Source: Chthoniobacterales bacterium (GTDB lineage Bacteria; Verrucomicrobiota; Verrucomicrobiia; Chthoniobacterales; UBA10450). Taken from it: a stretch of 14,214 nucleotides of DNA. The position numbers and the translations under genes were made by a program. A model generated the notes under the pieces. It did no database searches. It was not told the origin of the DNA and was given only the letters and a program-made list of their open reading frames with translations. This document shows positions 1 through 6,700 of this stretch, one piece after another. Numbering within the stretch: position 1 is the first letter of the stretch; every line of letters begins with the position of its first letter. The DNA lies in assembly GCA_013695905.1 (NCBI GenBank), contig JACCZQ010000115.1, positions 1 through 14,214 on the forward strand. Direction: 5' to 3'.

Positions 1-429
1 CCGGAGATGAGTGCGCCGGAAGTAACGCGGCGCGCGCTCGAATTGTTGCCGGAGCATGATCTGGTGATCCTGAACTTCGCGAATCCGGACATGGTGGGGC
101 ACACTGGTGTCGTAGAGGCGGGGGTGAAGGCGGTGGAGACGATTGATGGTTGCGTGCGGCAGGTGGTGGAGAAAACGCTCTCGTTAGGTGGGCGGTGTTT
201 GATCACGGCGGATCATGGGAATTGCGAGCAGATGCGGAACGCAGATGGCTCGCCGAATACTGCGCATACAACGAATCTCGTGCACCTGATCTATGCTGCC
301 GAGGATGCAGAGCAGTTCCGCGTGGAGAGCGGGATCCTGGCGGATGTGGCGCCCACGCTGCTCGCGCTGCTCGGACTTAAACAGCCGCCGGAAATGACCG
401 GGCGCAATCTGCTGGTGCGGAAAGGCTGA
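1..429 (+). CDS. gpmI: 2,3-bisphosphoglycerate-independent phosphoglycerate mutase, C-terminal part (5' end outside window)
   Basis: Interconverts 3- and 2-phosphoglycerate in glycolysis and gluconeogenesis in the cytosol, as a two-metal (Mn) enzyme of the alkaline phosphatase superfamily. The reading frame is open from base 1, so about the last 142 of the usual 510 or so residues are present. Family blocks are intact: PEMSAPEVT at the left edge, NFANPDMVGHTG (bases 79-114) with metal ligands Asp (88-90) and His (100-102), ITADHGN with Asp-His (211-216), and NTAHTTN with His (265-267). These correspond to the Asp/His and Asp-His-His metal sets known from the Bacillus enzyme. The C-terminal stretch ADVAPTLLALLGLKQPPEMTG is also typical. 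It ends with TGA at 427-429, two bases before a long palindrome that separates it from a convergent gene. The family assignment is secure; only the N-terminal half, with the phosphoserine site, cannot be seen. Confidence 0.97.
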   Translation, partial: PEMSAPEVTRRALELLPEHDLVILNFANPDMVGHTGVVEAGVKAVETIDGCVRQVVEKTLSLGGRCLITADHGNCEQMRNADGSPNTAHTTNLVHLIYAAEDAEQFRVESGILADVAPTLLALLGLKQPPEMTGRNLLVRKG

Positions 430-431
430 GG

Positions 432-526
432 CTGTAGCTGCGTCCCTGTGGGACGCACGGGTATGTGCTGCGCCGCGGGCGAGACGTGAGCACATACCCG
501 TGTCGCCCATAGGGCGACAGCTACAG
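432..526. repeat. Compound palindrome, REPIN-like pair of inverted REP elements
   Basis: Nested symmetry fills the gap between two convergent genes. The outer arms are CTGTAGCTG (432-440) and CAGCTACAG (518-526). A central perfect 14-bp inverted repeat pairs CACGGGTATGTGCT (456-469) with AGCACATACCCGTG (489-502) around a 19-nt loop. Each flank carries its own hairpin: GCGTCCC-tgt-GGGACGC (440-456) on the left and GTCGCCC-ata-GGGCGAC (502-518) on the right. On each strand a GTAG tetranucleotide lies just 5' of a hairpin, which is the layout of REP elements mobilised by RAYT (Y1) transposases; two in inverse orientation form a REPIN. The TAG stop codon of the leftward gene is inside the right outer arm. 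It could also act as a bidirectional terminator, although it has no T-tract. Confidence 0.75.
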
Positions 527-1246
527 GCGCTGCCGCAGCGTCTGCACTTCTTCGAAGTCGATCTCCAGCAGGCGGTTCAGCTGGCGCGTGCCCGCTACAG
601 CAATGCGCTGGAGGAAGCGCAGACGCTGGTCGGCGGAGCTGTCGTGCCAAACGGGTTTGCGGCGGAGGGTGAGAGCCCCATCACATTCCACCAGTGCGCC
701 CCAGCCGAGGGGCAGCTCCGGTTCGCGGTATAACTCGTTAGGCACGACGAGAAAGAACAGATTCGCGCAACGATAGCGGGTGAGAGATTCGAACTTCGTG
801 GCGCCTTTCAACCGCTTCTGCAGGGCGGAGAGTTCGCTCACCACGCGGCGGTAGGCGTGGTGCTCGATGGCGGCGAAATCATGCGAGTCGAACTCCGGGA
901 AGAGCGTTTCACCGCCGCGCAGGGTGGGGTAATGCACGCGCAGATGTTTCTCCAGAATTTCGCGACGGCGGTTGACCGTCTGCAGGCGTTCGCGTGCGGC
1001 GGCGGTGTGGCAGTTGTCGCGCCGCAGATCGGAGAGCACCTGTTTACATTCGAAGATAGCCGTCACACCGCCATCCGCTCCGCGTGCGCGGTAGCCTGCC
1101 ACATCGGCGCGATACCGGCACCTCGGCAGGCTCACTTCCGCTGCGCAGGCGCTGTAGCCCTGCGCCTGCGCCCAGAGCACGGCGAGGCGTTTCAAGCGCC
1201 GGTGCGTTTCTGTTTCGCCGCGCTTCGACGTCAGCTGCGCGTCCAT
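521..1246 (-). CDS. PD-(D/E)xK nuclease-like protein of unknown role, coupled to hemB
   Basis: A soluble 241-residue protein that I cannot assign to a named family. Its N-terminal third has the layout of a PD-(D/E)xK nuclease core: a helical start with Glu37, then RYRADVAGY with Asp48, a short strand, then AIFECKQ with Glu66 and Lys68, followed by LSDLRRD, which resembles the E-x-K....D segment of MmcB-type nuclease-like proteins. The C-terminal half has LFFLVVPNEL and LPLGWGALVECDG, a pattern I associate with this type of protein. The start at 1246 is chosen because AAGGAG lies 8 nt upstream, the clearest Shine-Dalgarno site in the window; an alternative start at 1267 adds only seven residues. 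It overlaps the hemB stop by 16 nt, so translational coupling in a hemB operon is likely. It contains several cysteines and no membrane segment. Nuclease activity is inferred from motif spacing only. Confidence 0.8.
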   Translation of the reverse strand: MDAQLTSKRGETETHRRLKRLAVLWAQAQGYSACAAEVSLPRCRYRADVAGYRARGADGGVTAIFECKQVLSDLRRDNCHTAAARERLQTVNRRREILEKHLRVHYPTLRGGETLFPEFDSHDFAAIEHHAYRRVVSELSALQKRLKGATKFESLTRYRCANLFFLVVPNELYREPELPLGWGALVECDGALTLRRKPVWHDSSADQRLRFLQRIAVAGTRQLNRLLEIDFEEVQTLRQRL

Positions 1247-2217
1247 GCGGCGAGCTCCTTCGCCCAATACGTGACGATGAGATCGGCACCTGCTCGTTTC
1301 AGGGAGGTCATGATCTCGAGCACCGCGGCGCGTTCCTCGAAGCAGCCTTTCTCCGCGCCGGCTTTGACCATCGCGAATTCACCGCTGACGTGATACACCG
1401 CGGTCGGTTTGCCGAAGCGCTCCCGCACCCGCCACACGATGTCGAGGTAAGGCGTAGCTGGTTTAATCATGAGCACGTCGGCGCCTTCCTCCACGTCGAG
1501 GGCGGCTTCGCGGAGAGCTTCGGCGGCGTTTGCCGGATCCATTTGATAGGAGCGGCGGTCGCCGAATTGCGGCGGGCTTTCTGCCGCTTCGCGGAAGGGG
1601 CCGTAGAAGACGGAGGCGAACTTCACCGCGTAACTGATGATGCCGGTGTCGTGATGCCCCGCCTCATCGAGCGCGTGGCGGATTGCACCGATGCGGCCAT
1701 CCATCATGTCGCTCGGCGCGACGAGATCGGCACCGGCGGTGGCGTGGGAGACGGCGGTTTTTGCGAGCAGCGCAACGGTTTCGTCGTTGAGGACGTGGAA
1801 ATGTTCGCCGTCGCGTCGCGTGACGCCGCAATGGCCATGGCTCATGTATTCGCAGAGGCAAACGTCGGTGATCACCACCAGCCCGGGGGCGGCGGCTTTG
1901 ATGGCGCGGACGGCTTGCTGGACGATGCCGTTTTCCGCGAAGGCGGCCGTGGCGGCGTCGTCTTTGCTCGCCGGGATGCCGAAGAGCAGCACCGCCTGGA
2001 GGCCGAGCTGCAGCGCCTGTTTGGCTTCTTCGACGGCGGCGGCGATGGAGAGCTGCTCCACGCCGGGCATGCTGGCGATCTGGTGTCGCGTTTCGACCTT
2101 TTCGCTGACGAAGAGCGGGAGGATGAAATCGTGGGCGGTGAGTTTCGTCTCGCGCACAAGATTACGCAGCGCGGCGGAGCTGCGCAGGCGGCGGGGACGA
2201 TGCACCAGTGGCTTCAC
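1231..2217 (-). CDS. hemB: Porphobilinogen synthase (delta-aminolevulinic acid dehydratase)
   Basis: Condenses two 5-aminolevulinate molecules to porphobilinogen, the first common tetrapyrrole step of heme synthesis. At 328 residues it has normal family length and is full-length. The N-terminus HRPRRLR...LVRET...FILPLFV is standard. The zinc-binding cysteine cluster is present in DVCLCEYMSHGHCG (Cys120, Cys122, Cys130), so this is the Zn-dependent rather than the Asp/Mg-type enzyme. The two active-site lysines are Lys199 in YAVKFASVFYGPFR and Lys252 in LMIKPATPYLD; Lys252 forms the Schiff base. The start codon is GTG at 2217 with no obvious ribosome site; a GTG four codons downstream (2205) is possible. 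It is divergent from coaX across about 110 bp, which should contain both promoters. Its 3' end carries the ribosome site and start of the downstream nuclease-like gene. Confidence 0.97.
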   Translation of the reverse strand: MKPLVHRPRRLRSSAALRNLVRETKLTAHDFILPLFVSEKVETRHQIASMPGVEQLSIAAAVEEAKQALQLGLQAVLLFGIPASKDDAATAAFAENGIVQQAVRAIKAAAPGLVVITDVCLCEYMSHGHCGVTRRDGEHFHVLNDETVALLAKTAVSHATAGADLVAPSDMMDGRIGAIRHALDEAGHHDTGIISYAVKFASVFYGPFREAAESPPQFGDRRSYQMDPANAAEALREAALDVEEGADVLMIKPATPYLDIVWRVRERFGKPTAVYHVSGEFAMVKAGAEKGCFEERAAVLEIMTSLKRAGADLIVTYWAKELAAWTRS

Positions 2218-2329
2218 GCGGCGAGGGTACGTGCGGGCGAGAAGCGTCGCAAGCTCGCCAATGGACGAGTCCGTCCGAAGGCGGACTTGACGCTGGCGAG
2301 GGGGCCATGTAGCGGCTCGTTAGGCGGCG

Positions 2330-3121
2330 ATGCTGCCGCCGCTCGCGATGGCCAAACGCAAAGCCGATTACCTGCTGATCGATATCAGCAATTCCTACAC
2401 GAAGCTGGCGTGCTCGACCCGCTCGAAGGTGGGACGCCCGGCGCGGGTGCGGACGAAGGAGCTTTCGCGCGCGGCGCTGCTGGAGTTCACGGCGGGACGC
2501 GCGGTGGGGACGGTGATTGTCTCGTCGGTGGTGCCGGCGAAGAATTCGGTGATCGCGAGATTGTGGAGCAGCTCGCGCGTGCTGTTCATCGATGCGAACT
2601 GCGATCTCGGGGTGGGGGTCGAATACCCGCATCCGGAGACGATCGGCGCGGATCGGCTGGCGAACGCGGCGGCGGTGCGGGAGCTCTACGGCTGCCCCGC
2701 GATCGTGGTGGATTTCGGCACGGCGGTGACGTTCGATGTGGTCTCGGCGGAAGGAAATTACATCGGCGGTGTCATCGCGCCGGGGCTGGAGTCGATGACG
2801 AGTTTTCTTTATCAACGGACGGCGTTGCTGCCGAAGCTAACCTTGCGCGAGCCGGCGATGGCGATCGGGCGCAGCACGCGCGCGGCGATGATGTCGGGGG
2901 CGGTGTACGGATATCGCGGGCTGGTGCGGGAGATCCTCGCGCGGATTCGCGAAGAGTCTTTTCCACGGCGGAAAGTGCGGGTGGTGGCGACCGGTGGTTA
3001 TGCGGAGTTGATCGCCCGGCGGCTGCCGGAGATCGAGGCGGTGCATCCGGGGCTGACGCTGGAAGGGCTGCGCTTGATCGGGAATCGGAATCGCGGGAGA
3101 GGCGATTCTCTTGGCGCGTGA
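2330..3121 (+). CDS. coaX: Type III pantothenate kinase
   Basis: Phosphorylates pantothenate with ATP as the first step of coenzyme A synthesis; an ASKHA-fold enzyme that is insensitive to CoA feedback and usually needs a monovalent cation. Motifs in order: LLIDISNSYTK (residues 15-25, the phosphate-binding DxGN-type loop with Ser where Gly is usual), TIGADRLANA with catalytic Asp108, VVDFGTAVTFD with Asp128, YIGGVIAPGL, and a terminal LTLEGLRLI block. The coordinates use the ATG at 2330, preceded by AGG at 5 nt, giving 263 residues. The ATG at 2348 (MAKRKADYLL) fits the usual family N-terminus better, and a hairpin GGCGGC-gatgct-GCCGCC (2323-2340) spans the first ATG. The last ten or so residues (NRGRGDSLGA) and the stop lie in a REP-like repeat and are not family sequence. 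It is convergent with the Nudix gene, 40 bp away. Confidence 0.94.
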   Translation: MLPPLAMAKRKADYLLIDISNSYTKLACSTRSKVGRPARVRTKELSRAALLEFTAGRAVGTVIVSSVVPAKNSVIARLWSSSRVLFIDANCDLGVGVEYPHPETIGADRLANAAAVRELYGCPAIVVDFGTAVTFDVVSAEGNYIGGVIAPGLESMTSFLYQRTALLPKLTLREPAMAIGRSTRAAMMSGAVYGYRGLVREILARIREESFPRRKVRVVATGGYAELIARRLPEIEAVHPGLTLEGLRLIGNRNRGRGDSLGA

Positions 3122-3160
3122 ATCGAGATGGAAGACAGGCGACAGGAGTGTCGCCTCTCC
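3096..3160. repeat. Second REPIN-like inverted pair, overlapping the coaX stop
   Basis: A perfect 10-bp inverted repeat, GGAGAGGCGA (3096-3105) and TCGCCTCTCC (3151-3160), encloses 45 bp. The right half contains a perfect 7-bp hairpin, GGCGACA-ggag-TGTCGCC (3138-3155). The left half is a degenerate copy of the same unit in opposite orientation, GGAGAGGCGATTCTCTTGGC against the reverse complement of the right half. The coaX stop codon (3119-3121) lies inside, so the element supplies the last coaX codons. The right half recurs almost unchanged at 10017-10043. It may act as a transcription stop between convergent coaX and the Nudix gene, though it lacks a T-tract. Confidence 0.7.
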
Positions 3161-3161
3161 G

Positions 3162-3671
3162 TCACCCGACCACTTCGACGCGGCGGCGGAGGAGGACGTC
3201 GCCATCGAATTCGAAGCAGGCGCGGAAGCTCTCTCCGCGCAAGGCGATGGGGAGCCAGTGGCGATCGTCGGCCCACATTTCGTCGTACGGAATTTGGTCG
3301 AGCGGCGTCCAGAGCGGCACCGCTTCGGCGGTCTCCTGCGCGGTGCCGTCGATGTCGGAGGCGATGAAGACAACGCCGTAAAGACGCATGCCGTCTCGGA
3401 ATTCAAAGAAGAGCTCGCCGGCTTCGCGAACCTCGAGCGGTGTGACGCACAGCTCCTCGAAGGTCTCGCGCACGGCGGATTCCAGCGCGGTCTCACCGGG
3501 ATCGATTTTTCCGCCCGGGCCGTTGATTTTACCTGCTCCTAAACCACGCTTTTTACGGATGAGGAGGACTTCGCCGCGCCGCACGACGAAGCAAAGGGTG
3601 GCACGGATGGTCGGCTTCCAGACCGGCCACTCCATCTCGCCGGTGGAGTGGACTTTAGCTGCGGGTGTCAT
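3162..3671 (-). CDS. Nudix hydrolase of the MTH1/NUDT1 type, probable 8-oxo-dGTP diphosphatase
   Basis: Probably hydrolyses oxidised purine nucleoside triphosphates to monophosphates and cleans the nucleotide pool. Its 169 residues contain a Nudix box at 54-76: G54-x5-E60-x7-R68-E69-x-x-E72-E73, with Cys75 where the consensus has Gly. Similarity to human MTH1 goes beyond the box. KINGPGGK places Asn50 where MTH1 has its base-recognising Asn33. DEMWADDRHWLP (130-141) matches the MTH1 segment with Trp117, Asp119 and Asp120, here Trp133, Asp135 and Asp136. It is followed by FRACFEFDGD, like the MTH1 C-terminus. The start at 3671 has no ribosome site; Met13 at 3635 is an alternative. It is divergent from the large TPR gene (120 bp) and convergent with coaX. 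The subfamily is recognised from memory of the human sequence, so substrate preference is an inference. Confidence 0.93.
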   Translation of the reverse strand: MTPAAKVHSTGEMEWPVWKPTIRATLCFVVRRGEVLLIRKKRGLGAGKINGPGGKIDPGETALESAVRETFEELCVTPLEVREAGELFFEFRDGMRLYGVVFIASDIDGTAQETAEAVPLWTPLDQIPYDEMWADDRHWLPIALRGESFRACFEFDGDVLLRRRVEVVG

Positions 3672-3752
3672 GGGAGAAGGCGGAGCGTTGCAGCGGCCGG
3701 GCGCATTTCCCGCTTCGACGAGTCAGGCAAAGCCTTGCGGCCAAGTTTTGGC

Positions 3753-3781
3753 TTGTCAGAAAACGTCCGTGGCCGTTGTAT
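3753..3781 (+). promoter_or_regulatory. Possible sigma70-type promoter for the TPR gene
   Basis: TTGTCA (3753-3758, 5 of 6 to the -35 consensus) lies 17 bp from TTGTAT (3776-3781, 3 of 6, with the key first T and final AT). Transcription would start only a few bases before the ATG at 3792, giving a nearly leaderless mRNA. That would fit the lack of a Shine-Dalgarno site. The match is weak and was found by eye. Confidence 0.3.
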
Positions 3782-3791
3782 CGCAGCAGTA

Positions 3792-6700
3792 ATGAACATT
3801 CGGAAAATCGCGACAATCATGGTTCTAGTGCTCTGCTCGTTTGCGGCGAGCGGCGTCTCACCATCCAAGACAGAACTGGAGGGGATGTATAACAAGGCTT
3901 TCGGGGAATTCGATGCCAATAATTACGAGCAGGCGCTAAAGGATCTCGACGCGATCGACGCGCGCCAGCCGGATCTCGCCGAGTCGCAGAACCTGCGCGG
4001 CGTGATCATGATGCGCCAGCAGGAATACGACAAGGCTGAGGCTGCGCTGCGCAAGGCGCTCGCCGCCGACCCGAAATTCTGGAATGCGCGTTTCAATCTC
4101 GCGGAAGTTCCGTTCCTGCAGAAACAATGGCCGGAAGCGCGGCAGCGTTTTCAGGATTTACTCTCGGAGAATGCCTCCGATCTGCAGGGAGAAGCGACGC
4201 AGCTGATCCAGTACAAGATTCTCCTCACCCACCTGATGGAGGGGAAGGAGAACATGGTGCAATCAATGATCGCCCAGTTCGAGCTCACACCGGACATGCC
4301 GGCGGTGCATTACGCGAATGCAGCGATCGCGCTGAGCAAGAAAGAACAGAACGACGCGAAGGAATGGCTGACGCGCGCGGAGAAAGCGTTCTCGCCGCAG
4401 TTGAACAAACTTTTCGCGGAGTCGCTTTACACGATTGGCTGGCTCGAGAAACCGGCGGGTCAAACGCGCGCGGCGCTGGAGTTGAGCTCAGCGGCGGAGC
4501 GGGCGGAGCAGACAAAGGCTTTCGCGCGGGCGAAAATGGAAGAAGCAGAGCAGGCGCTGCAGCAGCGTGATTTCACGGCGGCGCGGAAGCTGGTCGATGA
4601 AGCCGAGGCCGCCGATCCGAACCAGACAGCGATCATTAATCTGCGGGGTGAGATTCTGCTCGAGCAGAAGGATTACAATGCGGCCGAGGCTGAATTCCAG
4701 AAAGCGGCCCAGGCGGATCCGAAGTTCCGTGATGCGCAATACAACCTCGCCCAGGTGCCGTTCCGGAAAGGCGAATACGCGAAAGCGCGGGAGCGTTTCG
4801 AAGCTCTTTTCAGCACCACGACGGGAGCCGACAAGGATCGCGCGGCACAGCTCCTGAAATACAAGGTTTATCTGACCTATCTGCTCGAGGGGCAGGACGC
4901 TCGCGCCGACAAAATGCGGGAGCAGTTTCAATTCACCGGCGACACGCCGGCGCTCTATTACGCGCAGGCCGCGCGCGAGTTTAAGGACAATAACATCGCA
5001 AAGGCGAATGACTGGGTGAACTCCGCGCGGAAGATTTATCCGGCCGCGCTGAACAGTGTTTTTTCGGATGCGTTCTACGATCTGGGCTGGCTGCAGAGCA
5101 GTGCCGCCGAACCGGCCGCGCCAGTCGTCGCCGAAGCGACGCCGCAGCCGGGCGACACGGCCCCGGCGATCGAGCCCACGCCGATCCCGGCGGTCACGCT
5201 GGCGCAGAATGATCGCGCGCCGACGGCTGCCGACCCGCTGAGCAGCCTGGCCGCGGAGCCGAGCACGGAAGTGCCCGGAATGGAAGCGATCACTTCCGGG
5301 GCCGATGAAACTCTCGGCGCCTCGAGCATGATCGGAGCGGCCGCCTCTCCGAGTGTTGAAACCCCGGTCGCCTCGACGGCTTCACCGGCCGCCGCCCAGC
5401 CAGTCGTCGCACGAGCCCCTTCCACTGGTGAAGAAGCTCCCGCCGGTGCGGCAGCGAGCCCTGCTACGGCTCTGGCCCCTGCGACCGTGCGCGACTGGGC
5501 GGAGCCGAGTCTCGGGCAGCGTTTCGAGCAGCTAAGTGGTGGCAGCACCATGTGGGTGCTGGTGCTCGTGCTGGCCGGCATCCTGCTCCTGACCGGATTG
5601 TATTTTATGATCCCGGAACTTCGCCGCCGTTTCTCGAAATCTACCGCCACTCGCACTGCCGCCGCTCCGATGGGAGATGCCGGCGACGAGAGCGAACCCG
5701 TCGCCGGTGGAGCGATCGAACAATTAGTCGGGCCGACCCGTTTGGCCGGTGGGCCGCCGCAGGTCTCCCTGCAGCTCCGGGCCTCTGAGCCGGCTCTCCG
5801 CCGCGCGGTGATGCCGGTGGGCAAAGGGGGAGGACGTTCGTACGGCAATGGCCACGGTGGTGAGCAGAGCAGTGGCTACACGAATGGCCATGGCAATGGC
5901 CACAGCGCCGCCGTTGCAGGTGCGGTGAGCGCACCCGCGCCCGCCTTTGTGCAATCGGAGACCTTTGACGTGCCGAGCGAGCAGGCTTTTGCAGAGGGTG
6001 TCGGCGAGCCGCAGGGCGTAATCGCCACGGCCGAGACAGCTGCTCCTGCGCCAGCGTTCTTCGCGGAGCCAGCCCCTGCCGCAATGTCATTTGCCGGAGC
6101 AATGGCAACCGCCCAGGAGCCCGCCGTCACGGAGCCGATCGCCATCGAGGAGCCAATCGCACTCGAACAACCACTGGGAGACGACCAGCCAGTGTCCCCT
6201 GAAATGGACGTGCCCGGCACCGTCGAAAGGACCTTCGACATGGTTGAGGAAGAAGCCGCGCCGGCGACGTTCGAAGCTCCGGCATTCGAAGCTCCAGTCG
6301 AAACTGACGATCTTTCTCCCGCTGCCGCGACCGAGGTCACGGAGCCGGAGCCGTTCACCGCGCCGGTGGAAGCGGTCGCTTCACCCGAGCCGGAAGAATT
6401 CATCGACGAACCGATCGGCCAAGGCCAGCCAATCCCATATCTCGCCGCCGCCACGGCTGGCGAGACGCCAATGACTGCGGAAGCCCCGCCCGAGCCGCAG
6501 CTGGCCTCCGCGATTGCGGCAGCACTTGCGGGTGTAGGCGCCCTGCGCCATTCTGTGACCCGCACGACGCCTGCGCCGGAACCCGTTCCCGCAGAGCCGA
6601 TCGCCCAGCAGCAGCCAACCCAAACCGATATCATGCCTCAACCGACACAATCCACACCCGCCCCAGCCATTCACGGCCCTCAACCCGGAGGCGTCGCTCC

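Noticed and set aside
2268..2287. Inverted repeat AGTCCG...CGGACT between hemB and coaX as an operator
   Set aside because: A 6-bp stem in G+C-rich DNA is expected by chance, and there is no matching site elsewhere.
1084..3381. A 765-residue open frame on the + strand across hemB, coaX and the Nudix gene
   Set aside because: It is antisense to hemB and the Nudix gene and out of frame with coaX, all of which have intact family motifs. Its translation is low-complexity Gly/Arg/Ala typical of G+C-rich shadow frames.
3648..3791. N-terminal extension of the TPR gene by 48 residues
   Set aside because: It would overlap the Nudix start and bury the signal peptide. The extension has no protein-like pattern.
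3825..3839. Lipoprotein signal at Cys15 of the TPR protein
   Set aside because: The residue before Cys is Leu, not Gly, Ala or Ser, so the lipobox rule fails. A signal peptidase I site fits better.
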